Shown here: piece by piece, positions 34,560 through 42,791 of the stretch
Numbering within the stretch: the first letter of the stretch is position 1
Layout of the letters: every line of letters starts with the position of its first letter
NCBI GenBank assembly: GCA_903889425.1
Contig: CAISXI010000489.1
Span: forward strand, 1-43,527
Direction: 5' to 3'
DNA: 43,527 bases
Source: an uncultured Roseiflexaceae bacterium
GTDB lineage: Bacteria > Chloroflexota > Chloroflexia > Chloroflexales > Roseiflexaceae
Notes under the pieces: generated by a model
What the model was told of the DNA's origin: nothing
The model's input: the letters and a program-made list of their open reading frames with translations, nothing else
The model's database searches: none
Program-made: the position numbers and the translations under genes

Positions 34560-37148
34560 ATGGTACGCATGCGAACCCGCAGTGTCCAATTTAGTGTGAG
34601 TCAAGGCGAAAATCCGCTTCCCAACGATACACTCCTCATCTGTGAGGCCGAAGACCCGTTATCGATGGAAGCGCGTAAAGGCGAACTTTTTATTATTGTG
34701 GAAAGCCAACAAGAATTGGCTCGCCATCGCCAACCGTTGCAACTTGTCTTGCGGACAGTGCGTAAGTTTTTTTATGAAAACGCCTCGTTTAGTGTGCAAT
34801 CATCGTTGCGCCGTGCCATCATGGCAGCCAATCAGGCATTGTATGAATACAACATGACCCAAGACCAAACCCGGCGGGTTTCGTTTGGGATGACCTGTGT
34901 GGTCATCAAAACCCAAGATGTGTATGTTGCACAAATCAACCCCACCCAAATGTACATCTTTGGTGATGGTCAACTCCGTGCCATCCCGTCGAGTGTGTTG
35001 TGGCGGACTATTCACTATACCCCGACCCCTGTCAATGTCGGTAGTATGCTGGGGAGTTCATTGAGTGTCGAGCCGGAATTCTTCCGTGCCATGTGGACAC
35101 CCGGCGAAACCTTGATGCTGGTAACGAGTAATTTGGCGCAAGTGCTTGATCGCGATACGGTGGGACGGATTTTGCGTCTGGTAAACCCCGCCAAAATGGT
35201 CCAAGCTTTGCGTGAAGTCTGCCACAGCAAAGAAATCGGTGATGCCTATGGGTTAACGATGGTGCTCGATGCCAATGTCGCAGATGAAGTACCGGCAGTG
35301 TCAGGTGGTTTTTCGAGTATTACCCAACAATTCGTCCTTGCTGGGGACACTACTGGTTTGTGGTTTGCGCATACGGTGAAGTGGATTCGTGGTTTGTTGT
35401 TAGGTAGCGAAGATTCGCGGTTTGCTTCTTCTGCCAAACGCTGGCGCGGTATCACTCGTGATGAACAACAACGCATGCATCGCCCGGCGCCTGAAGTTCC
35501 CTATGTCGTTGATCCAATTCCTAACCCAGTTCCGCTAGATTTGGGTGAATCCATCGAAGACCAAGCAGAAGCCTTGGCAGTGGCCAAATACGGCAAGCGC
35601 CGCACCGTGCAATCAGACGACCGCCCGTTGCGTGTGGTGCATGCAGTTGATGTCGAAGTGCCATATACCCCCGTTGATACTGATTTTACGCGGCGGAATA
35701 CCGGTTTCAAAGTACAAGTGACGGAACCAATTCGCTACGGGACTTTTTTTAGCACGTTGTTCCAGGGATTGTTTGTGCTCCGTTGGTTACCAAAAAACAC
35801 AACTGACGCCCGTCGCATGCAATCTGCCACCCGCGGTGAAGGATTGTCGTATCGCAAGCAACGCCCCCCATTCCCGTGGGCGATGTTGTCATTGATGATT
35901 GCACTCGTGTCAATCGTGTTTTTTTATGGCAAAAACGTCGCCACCGAACATCGCTTGCAACGGGGCGAAAACAGCATCCTGAGCGCAGAACAATCGATAC
36001 AAGCCATCTATGATTCGGCGAGTGAAACAGAAGCGACCCAACGCATCGAAGTATCGCGTTCGTTGCTCGATAACCTACAACAAAGCGGTATTATTACGGC
36101 AACCACCGAAAACCAGCAGCGGTTTTTGGCGATGGTGACCAAAATTGAAAAAGCCCAGAGTGTGGTACAACGCCGCGCATACCTTGATGATGTGACGGTA
36201 GTGGCTCAGCATCCGGTCAAGGGAGGGGTGTTTAGTACGATTGTAATTCCACCGCCATCCGATGGGTATGCCAACGTTGATAGTTTTAATTATTTTTATC
36301 TGCTAGATACGAACGCAGGTGTGGTATATCAGACGCCGCGCGATGGTGGCAGTCCTGTGCCGATGCTCCGTCCTAATGACCAAATTGGTGAAGTCACCGT
36401 TGCCAAGGTGTTTGATATTGCATGGCGTATTGACGGAGTGGTGGGCTTGGCGCAGAGTAGCAACAACGGGCCGGCGGTCTATTTGTTCCGTAATGGCAAC
36501 GACTGGAATTATAGTATTTTGGCAGGAAGTATGGAGTGGCAGATTGGCGATCATCATGTGCGGATGCAGAGCTATGGTGGCAATCTGTATGTCTGGGGCG
36601 TTACTCAAGCGAATATTCTGCGCTTTTTGTCGACCCAAATCGCCGACTTCCCTACCCCATGGATCCAAAACGACGGCGGTGTGGCGATTGACCCTGCCGT
36701 CGACATGGGGATTGATGGGCGGGTCTATTTATTGATGCCAGACGGCACAATCCATGTGTTCCAAGCAGTACCAGATGGGGAACGGGGCTACGAAAAAAGC
36801 ATCGTGCTGAAAAACATCACCCCAGCGATTCAATCGGTGGCTCGGTTGATTGTCACGGGTGATGGTGAATCTGGGTCGTTTTTTATCTTGGATAGCTACG
36901 CGGCACGGATTATTCAAATCGAAAAGCGCACCGGGCGGTTTATCCAACAAATCATACTCCCTCCTGACAGTCCAATTGTCCTTGATAATTTGACCGCGCT
37001 TGCGCTTGACGAAAGTCAAGCGCGGCCGGAATTATATTTTGCCAATGGCGGTGTGGTCTACAAGGCACCCTTGCCTGAGCCACCCTTGCCGTTTAATCAG
37101 CGGGTAGACAATGTCGTACTCCCGACTACTACTGTCCAAACACCATAG
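34560..37148 (+). CDS. PP2C-fold pseudophosphatase-like domain + TM + extracytoplasmic propeller-like domain
   Basis: 862 aa; N-terminal ~250 aa follow PPM topology (GELFIIVE; SLRRAIMAANQALYEYN; FGMTCVVIKTQDVYVAQINPTQMYIFGDGQLRAIP; WTPGETLMLVTSNLAQVLDRDTVGRIL) without catalytic aspartates; TM FPWAMLSLMIALVSIVFFYG; C-terminal blade-like repeats. Confidence 0.75.
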   Translation: MVRMRTRSVQFSVSQGENPLPNDTLLICEAEDPLSMEARKGELFIIVESQQELARHRQPLQLVLRTVRKFFYENASFSVQSSLRRAIMAANQALYEYNMTQDQTRRVSFGMTCVVIKTQDVYVAQINPTQMYIFGDGQLRAIPSSVLWRTIHYTPTPVNVGSMLGSSLSVEPEFFRAMWTPGETLMLVTSNLAQVLDRDTVGRILRLVNPAKMVQALREVCHSKEIGDAYGLTMVLDANVADEVPAVSGGFSSITQQFVLAGDTTGLWFAHTVKWIRGLLLGSEDSRFASSAKRWRGITRDEQQRMHRPAPEVPYVVDPIPNPVPLDLGESIEDQAEALAVAKYGKRRTVQSDDRPLRVVHAVDVEVPYTPVDTDFTRRNTGFKVQVTEPIRYGTFFSTLFQGLFVLRWLPKNTTDARRMQSATRGEGLSYRKQRPPFPWAMLSLMIALVSIVFFYGKNVATEHRLQRGENSILSAEQSIQAIYDSASETEATQRIEVSRSLLDNLQQSGIITATTENQQRFLAMVTKIEKAQSVVQRRAYLDDVTVVAQHPVKGGVFSTIVIPPPSDGYANVDSFNYFYLLDTNAGVVYQTPRDGGSPVPMLRPNDQIGEVTVAKVFDIAWRIDGVVGLAQSSNNGPAVYLFRNGNDWNYSILAGSMEWQIGDHHVRMQSYGGNLYVWGVTQANILRFLSTQIADFPTPWIQNDGGVAIDPAVDMGIDGRVYLLMPDGTIHVFQAVPDGERGYEKSIVLKNITPAIQSVARLIVTGDGESGSFFILDSYAARIIQIEKRTGRFIQQIILPPDSPIVLDNLTALALDESQARPELYFANGGVVYKAPLPEPPLPFNQRVDNVVLPTTTVQTP

Positions 37149-37157
37149 GAGTACGTC

Positions 37158-38678
37158 ATGACAATGCGTGGAATTGATCGCGGCGCTTCGGCCGCGCGGG
37201 TGTCGGATCCGTGTACGATTGTTATCTTTGGGGCGACGGGGGACTTGACGCGGCGTAAGCTGGTGCCAGCGCTCTACAACCTGCGCCGCGAAGGGTTGCT
37301 CGATACCAACACTACCATCCTCGGCTTTGCCCGGCGCGATTGGAGCGACGACTACTTCCGGACGCTTCTTTTTGAAGAAGGCAGCAAACACTCGCGCTCG
37401 GGCATGTCAGACGAATTATGGCCGGCGTTTGCGGGGCAGGTGCATTACATCCGTTCAACCTTCGAAGATGCCGAAGGCTATATCGCCTTGGCACAACGCC
37501 TCGCCCAAATCGATGAACAACAGGGCACCCAAGGCAATCGACTGTTTTATCTGGCCACCCCCCCAGAATCATACGAAGATATCATCAAACAGCTGGGGGC
37601 GGCAGGGTTGGCCCAGGCACTGGGCAATAGTTGGACCCGCATTATCGTCGAAAAACCGTTTGGTCATGACCTCGAAAGTGCCCGCCACCTAAACAGTGTG
37701 CTGCATGATGTCTTTGACGAGCGCCAGATTTATCGTATCGACCACTATCTCGGCAAAGAAACCGTCCAGAATTTGTTGGTGCTCCGTTTCGCTAATGGTA
37801 TTTTTGAGCCGTTGTGGAATCGGCGCTATATTGACAATGTGCAAATCACGGTGGCCGAATCAATCGGCGTCGAAGGGCGTGGCGGCTATTATGAACAGGC
37901 TGGCGCCTTACGTGATATGGTGCAAAACCATATGATGCAACTATTGTCGCTCACCGCCATGGAGCCACCCGTGGGTGGGGCGAGTGCCGATGCGGTGCGC
38001 GACGAAAAAGTCAAAGTGCTCCGAGCCGTGCGACCAATAGCCCGTGAAGATGTCAATCGCTACACGGTGCGCGGGCGCTATACCGCTGGCCCTGGCTCGG
38101 CGCCGGCCTATTTGGACGAAACTGGCGTTGCCCGCAACTCAACCACCGAAACCTATGTGGCGCTCCGGCTCGAAATCGAGAGTTGGCGTTGGGCCGGCGT
38201 ACCGTTTTACTTGCGTACGGGCAAACGTCTGCCCGTGCGCGCCAGCGAGATTTCGGTGACGTTCCGCAGTGCGCCGTTAATGCTGTTCCAAGATAGTATC
38301 ATGTCACGGACGGCCCCCAACGAGCTGGTGATTCGCATTCAACCCAACGAAGGTATTTCGTTGCGGTTTAATTCGAAAGTACCTGGTCAAGCGGGCGATA
38401 TTCGACCGGTGACGATGAATTTTAACTATGTCGAGGCCTTTGGCAGTGAATCACCCGAGGCCTACGAGCGCTTGTTGCTCGACGCCATGATTGGTGATTC
38501 GACGTTGTTTACGCGCAGTGACGAAGTCGAAACGTCGTGGGCGTTGATGAATCCTATTTTGCAAGGCTGGGAATTATTGGGATCGCCGGTGCACGAATAC
38601 GTAGGGGGGAGCTGGGGACCCGATGCCTCGCACGAATTCATTGGTGCTTCGGGGCGGAGCTGGCGGCGATTGTCATAA
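37158..38678 (+). CDS. zwf: Glucose-6-phosphate 1-dehydrogenase
   Basis: 506 aa; IFGATGDLTRRKLVPALYNL, IIVEKPFGHDLESA, RIDHYLGKETVQNLLVLRFANGIFEPLWNRRYIDNVQITVAE. Confidence 0.98.
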   Translation: MTMRGIDRGASAARVSDPCTIVIFGATGDLTRRKLVPALYNLRREGLLDTNTTILGFARRDWSDDYFRTLLFEEGSKHSRSGMSDELWPAFAGQVHYIRSTFEDAEGYIALAQRLAQIDEQQGTQGNRLFYLATPPESYEDIIKQLGAAGLAQALGNSWTRIIVEKPFGHDLESARHLNSVLHDVFDERQIYRIDHYLGKETVQNLLVLRFANGIFEPLWNRRYIDNVQITVAESIGVEGRGGYYEQAGALRDMVQNHMMQLLSLTAMEPPVGGASADAVRDEKVKVLRAVRPIAREDVNRYTVRGRYTAGPGSAPAYLDETGVARNSTTETYVALRLEIESWRWAGVPFYLRTGKRLPVRASEISVTFRSAPLMLFQDSIMSRTAPNELVIRIQPNEGISLRFNSKVPGQAGDIRPVTMNFNYVEAFGSESPEAYERLLLDAMIGDSTLFTRSDEVETSWALMNPILQGWELLGSPVHEYVGGSWGPDASHEFIGASGRSWRRLS

Positions 38679-38726
38679 GCAGGACTGGTTGCACGGTGTA
38701 ATGCACCGCTGGATGGGGAGTATAGG

Positions 38727-39653
38727 ATGCGGCGGTACCGAATTTTGTCGTTTGATGGTGGCGGGATCCTCGGCGTATTGACATTGGTGGTACTCGAGCG
38801 CATCATGCGCGAGTTCCCTGATTTCTTGGCGCATGTCGATTTATTTGCCGGCACATCGACGGGTGGGATTATTGCGCTGGGGTTGGCCAAAGGGATGCAC
38901 CCCCGTGATATTCGGGCCTTGTACGAAGGCAAGGGCGCGACGATTTTTCGTGATTCGTGGGTCGACGACGCCCTCGACTTTGGCAACATGATAGGTGCCA
39001 ATTACGATAATCGGGGTCTCGAACAAGAACTCAAACGCATATTTGGTGATACTACCCTCGGTCAACTCCCCAAGCGGGTGTTGGTGCCGGCATTTGATCT
39101 TGACAACGTATCACCCGACCCCAAATTACGCAGCTGGGAAGCCAAGTTTTTTTCGAATATGGGTGGGGCCTTTGGTGACCAAGAAGTGCCGGCGTACAAA
39201 GTGGCGATGTATACCAGTGCTGCCCCCACCTACTTCCCGGTATACGAGGGGTATATCGATGGTGGGGTAGTGGCCAACAACCCCAGTGTGGCGGCGATTG
39301 CCCATGCCCTCGACACCCGCAAAAACCCGGCAGCCCCCCACCTCGAAGACATCGCATTGTGTTCGTTGGGGGTGGGGCAGTCGTTGCGTCATTTAACCGG
39401 CGATCGCCTCGATTGGGGCTATGCCCAATGGGCGCGCCCGCTGGTTAATATTTTGATTCATGGGGTGATGGGGGTTGCTGATTATCAATGCCGGCAATTT
39501 TTGCGGGACCGCTATTGGCGGGTCAATCCGGTGTTCCCTCCAGGCATCGAAATCAATCTCGATGACGTGGACCAGGTAAGTTATATCAATGAATTTGCCC
39601 AACAAATCGATTTAAATGAAACGTTTTTGTGGATTGACCGTAGCTGGCGGTAA
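38727..39653 (+). CDS. Patatin-like phospholipase
   Basis: 308 aa; oxyanion DGGGILGVLTL, nucleophile elbow GTSTGG, catalytic Asp in YIDGGVVANNP. Confidence 0.93.
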   Translation: MRRYRILSFDGGGILGVLTLVVLERIMREFPDFLAHVDLFAGTSTGGIIALGLAKGMHPRDIRALYEGKGATIFRDSWVDDALDFGNMIGANYDNRGLEQELKRIFGDTTLGQLPKRVLVPAFDLDNVSPDPKLRSWEAKFFSNMGGAFGDQEVPAYKVAMYTSAAPTYFPVYEGYIDGGVVANNPSVAAIAHALDTRKNPAAPHLEDIALCSLGVGQSLRHLTGDRLDWGYAQWARPLVNILIHGVMGVADYQCRQFLRDRYWRVNPVFPPGIEINLDDVDQVSYINEFAQQIDLNETFLWIDRSWR

Positions 39654-39655
39654 GT

Positions 39656-39907
39656 TTAGCTCCACACACGCATCACCATTTTGACGAGTTCCCATGCCGT
39701 CAACAACCCTAAAATGGTCGGTAATGCCGCCACGACAATCACGTATATGAGGCTGGCAATCCGGATGGTGGGTGGTGTCTGCATGACGGTAAAGCGCGGG
39801 ATGACACGGGTACGCAAGGTGTGTTGTACGCCAAGAATTACGATGATGCTTATGGCGGCAAACACGACGGCCGCCCCAAGGGAGATCAATCCTCCAACGA
39901 TATTCAT
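39656..39907 (-). CDS. Small membrane protein of unknown function
   Basis: 83 aa, two predicted TM segments; stop/start overlap with the downstream-coordinate gene. Confidence 0.55.
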   Translation of the reverse strand: MNIVGGLISLGAAVVFAAISIIVILGVQHTLRTRVIPRFTVMQTPPTIRIASLIYVIVVAALPTILGLLTAWELVKMVMRVWS

Positions 39908-40938
39908 GTTGTGCGCTCCTTGGGCGTACTACGGGTCAGTACGCGATACAAAATCCCCCCAATAGGTAAAATCAACCAAAAACTTAGCAAGCGAAATAAA
40001 ATCGCCGCCCCTAACGCCCCTTTGAGTGGCACCCCTTGGAGATGTAACGTAAACGACAAGGCAGCTTCGACTGCACCACCTCCACCAGGTAACACGGTAA
40101 ACAAACTGGCAATCAGTGACATGCCGTAGGCTGCGAGTACATCTGGGTATGGCACAGCGAGGCGCATACTATGTAACAAAAACGTCAACGCTAAGGCGTG
40201 ACACGAAAAAATAATCATTTGCAAAAAAATAATCCGCCCAAAACGCCACGGTTTCGCTGCAAATATTGCCCGGCTCTTGGCGATTTCTTCGACCAACAAT
40301 TCCGCAGGGCGGATATTCCAGTCGATTCGGATGCGCCGTAAGGCGTGGTGGATTTTGAGGAGCCAGCGATTGACGGTGCTGGCAGGGCGGGTCACAATCA
40401 ATACCACAACGGATATGGTGATAAGCGCCGTTAATAATGCTGAAATAATCGGGAGTGGGGCAGTAAAGTTGGCGGTGACAGTTAAATAGAGTAACCCGCC
40501 ACTAAACATGAGTAGCGCTGCTCCATTCCAACTGAGTAATTCGGTGCCAGCTACGACAGCTACGCTACTAGGAGGGAAGCCGCGTTTGCGCAAGGCAGTC
40601 ACCAAAAACGCATAGGCCGCCACGCTCCCCATCGGCACTGTTTGGTTGAGCATGATGGCCACGAGGGCAGTGGCTATTAGCCACGGTGATTTTTCGTGTT
40701 GACCAAGGGCGGTAAGTACAGCCCCATAAATGAATCCTGCACAAATAAACCCCACCACAATCATGCCGAAGGCGGCAATCACGTACGAGGGTTCTGCAGT
40801 CTGGAGTAAATGCCACGCCTCGCTGATTTCGCTCCGATTATTGTAGGCAAGTGATATAACGACGCCGGTGAGGATAACACCAATCACCCACGCCCACGAA
40901 ATGCGACGAATTGCCATGAGACTCCGTTTCACGGACAT
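39904..40938 (-). CDS. YbhN/UPF0104-like (LPG synthase TM-type) flippase family membrane protein
   Basis: ~8 TM; NQTVPMGSVAAYAFLVTALRKRGFPPSSVAVVAGTELLSW, SLFTVLPGGGGAVEAALSFTL. Start at 40938 or 40917; the ORF-track start at 41055 lies in a palindrome and simple repeat. Confidence 0.85.
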   Translation of the reverse strand: MSVKRSLMAIRRISWAWVIGVILTGVVISLAYNNRSEISEAWHLLQTAEPSYVIAAFGMIVVGFICAGFIYGAVLTALGQHEKSPWLIATALVAIMLNQTVPMGSVAAYAFLVTALRKRGFPPSSVAVVAGTELLSWNGAALLMFSGGLLYLTVTANFTAPLPIISALLTALITISVVVLIVTRPASTVNRWLLKIHHALRRIRIDWNIRPAELLVEEIAKSRAIFAAKPWRFGRIIFLQMIIFSCHALALTFLLHSMRLAVPYPDVLAAYGMSLIASLFTVLPGGGGAVEAALSFTLHLQGVPLKGALGAAILFRLLSFWLILPIGGILYRVLTRSTPKERTT

Positions 40939-40964
40939 AACTAATTTCGTATCATCATACCATA

Positions 40965-41035
40965 TTGAAGTTGGAAGTTTGAAGTTGGAAGTTTGAATTG
41001 AAAATGGAGAATTAAAAATTGAAATTGGAGAATGG
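40965..41035. repeat. Short direct repeats / purine-rich simple sequence
   Basis: GAAGTTGGAAGTTT at 40967-40980 and 40981-40994, then GAATTGAAAATGGAGAATTAAAAATTGAAATTGGAGAATGG. Confidence 0.8.
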
Positions 41036-41073
41036 AAATAGTAGCGCCGCTGCATGCAGCGGCTCTACTATTT
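41036..41073. repeat. 38-bp near-perfect palindrome (REP-like or terminator hairpin)
   Basis: AAATAGTAGCGCCGCTGCA|TGCAGCGGCTCTACTATTT: 19-bp arms, one mismatch, no unpaired centre. Confidence 0.9.
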
Positions 41074-41098
41074 GCCTGTGTACGAATCGTCATGCTTA

Positions 41099-41914
41099 TT
41101 AATGGTCGTGGTCATGCCCAAAATGCAAGTGCGGATGCGAATGTGGCTTGTCGTCATCATGATAATGATGATGGGCATGCACGAGATTGGCATCGAGCAA
41201 GAGCTGATGGTTGGCCAACAAATTACGTGGGGTATCATGTGCCACGATTTTGCCTTGTTTAAAAATATAGGCGTCGTCGGCGATATCGGGTACGGTATCG
41301 AGGTCGTGGGTGGCGACGACGACGGTCTTTTTGCCGGCGCCCCAATCAACCAAGAAATCAACCACACGGCTTTGGCTTTTGGGGTCGAGAGCGGCGGTGG
41401 GCTCGTCGAGTAAAATGACTTCGGGGTCGAGGACGAGCACCGAGGCAATCGCCACGCGCTTTTTTTCGCCACCCGACAAGCGGTGAGGCGCGCGGTCACG
41501 GAGGTGGCTGATTTCGAGTAAATCGAGGGTTTCGGCGACTTTTTTGAGGATAGTCTGCTTTTCCCAGCGTAATTGCAACGGCCCAAAGGCCACTTCGTCA
41601 AACACCGTTGGATTAAACAATTGCACGTCGGGGTTTTGGAACACGAACGCGACGCGGCGCCGGAAGGCATGGGCGTAGGCTTCGTCCATCAAATGCGCCT
41701 CGTCGAGGGGATGATCAAAGGCCGTGACACTCCCTGATTGGGGGAAGTACAAGCCGTCGAGGATGCGCAACAAGGTCGACTTGCCCGATCCATTGGCGCC
41801 CAATATCGCCACCCGTGACCCTTGGGTGATGGTCATTGAGATATCATTGAGCGCCAAATCACTAGTGGTGGAATAGGCGTAATTGACGTTTTGTACCGTA
41901 AAAATAGCGTCCAT
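41099..41914 (-). CDS. cbiO: ECF cobalt/nickel transporter ATPase with C-terminal His-rich tail
   Basis: Walker A GANGSGKSTLLRILDGLYFPQSG, RLSGGEKKRVAIASVLVLDPEVILLDEPTAALD; tail HAHHHYHDDDKPHSHPHLHFGHDHDH. Start Met 41914. Confidence 0.94.
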   Translation of the reverse strand: MDAIFTVQNVNYAYSTTSDLALNDISMTITQGSRVAILGANGSGKSTLLRILDGLYFPQSGSVTAFDHPLDEAHLMDEAYAHAFRRRVAFVFQNPDVQLFNPTVFDEVAFGPLQLRWEKQTILKKVAETLDLLEISHLRDRAPHRLSGGEKKRVAIASVLVLDPEVILLDEPTAALDPKSQSRVVDFLVDWGAGKKTVVVATHDLDTVPDIADDAYIFKQGKIVAHDTPRNLLANHQLLLDANLVHAHHHYHDDDKPHSHPHLHFGHDHDH

Positions 41915-41921
41915 GTGACTC

Positions 41922-42770
41922 CTATGCGACGATAATCCCAAACCAAATCCCTAACCCACAAATCAGCGCAATCACGAGCATGGCAACATAATCGCGGGTA
42001 CTCAACGCAAATTCATCGAGGATATAGACTTCGCCCCGGAATCCCCGTGATTGCATCGCCATAAAAACATCGTTACTTAACTGGAAGCTTTTGCTGAGCA
42101 ATACGCCGACAGTGGCGGCGGCTAATCGGCGGGCTTCATTACCGGGGAGTTTGCCGATGACCCGGCTTTGCCGCGCCTCAAACATGTCGCTGGCCGATTG
42201 CAACATCAAAAAAATATAGCGATAGGTCATGCTCAAAATCACCACAATCAGCGTCGGTATGCCAAAGATACGCAATGACTTGAGGATATGCGTCCAAAGC
42301 GTGGTGGTAATCATGATAAACGACATGGTGATGCTGATTTCGGAGCGCAAAATCAAAAACGCCGCACTCCGCAACCCAGTGGCACTAATCTGCCAGCCCA
42401 GCCACGGAATGGTGGCGAGGATGGGCCCGGGGACCAAAAACAAGGCCGGTAATCCGATCATGCCACTAAAAACAAACATCCCAATCCAAATCGGGCTCAA
42501 GGTGCGCAACGAAATACGCGACAGCAGTGCCAGCCCAAATGCCACCACCGCCAGCGCAATCACGACTGTAATCGTGTGGGCTGATGCGGCGGTGGCAATG
42601 AGCAGCAAGGTGCCGACTAATTTGATACGAGGATCAAGGTTTTGTAATATACCGCGGCTACTCGCAAGCTGTTCCGCATAGAGTGACCGCTCCATGGCTT
42701 CGGCGAGGGCATCAATCGTCCGTTGCACAAAATTACCACGTTTTTTGCCGTGATGTGCCTCACCACCCAT
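41922..42770 (-). CDS. cbiQ: ECF transporter T component, CbiQ-type
   Basis: 282 aa, ~5 TM; LDPRIKLVGTLLLIATAA, LRIFGIPTLIVVILSMTYRYIFLMLQSASDMFEARQSR. Confidence 0.93.
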   Translation of the reverse strand: MGGEAHHGKKRGNFVQRTIDALAEAMERSLYAEQLASSRGILQNLDPRIKLVGTLLLIATAASAHTITVVIALAVVAFGLALLSRISLRTLSPIWIGMFVFSGMIGLPALFLVPGPILATIPWLGWQISATGLRSAAFLILRSEISITMSFIMITTTLWTHILKSLRIFGIPTLIVVILSMTYRYIFLMLQSASDMFEARQSRVIGKLPGNEARRLAAATVGVLLSKSFQLSNDVFMAMQSRGFRGEVYILDEFALSTRDYVAMLVIALICGLGIWFGIIVA

Positions 42771-42791
42771 AGTAAACCTCGATCCAATCGT

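Noticed and set aside
38727-39653. Patatin as a CBASS (CapV-like) effector
   Set aside because: No CD-NTase, Cap2/Cap3 or other defence gene nearby; the neighbours are zwf and membrane proteins.
41038-41055. Flippase start at 41055 as listed in the ORF track
   Set aside because: That start lies inside the palindrome, and the extension is encoded by simple repeats (FHSPISIFNSPFSIQTSNFKLPTS); 40938 or 40917 is more credible.
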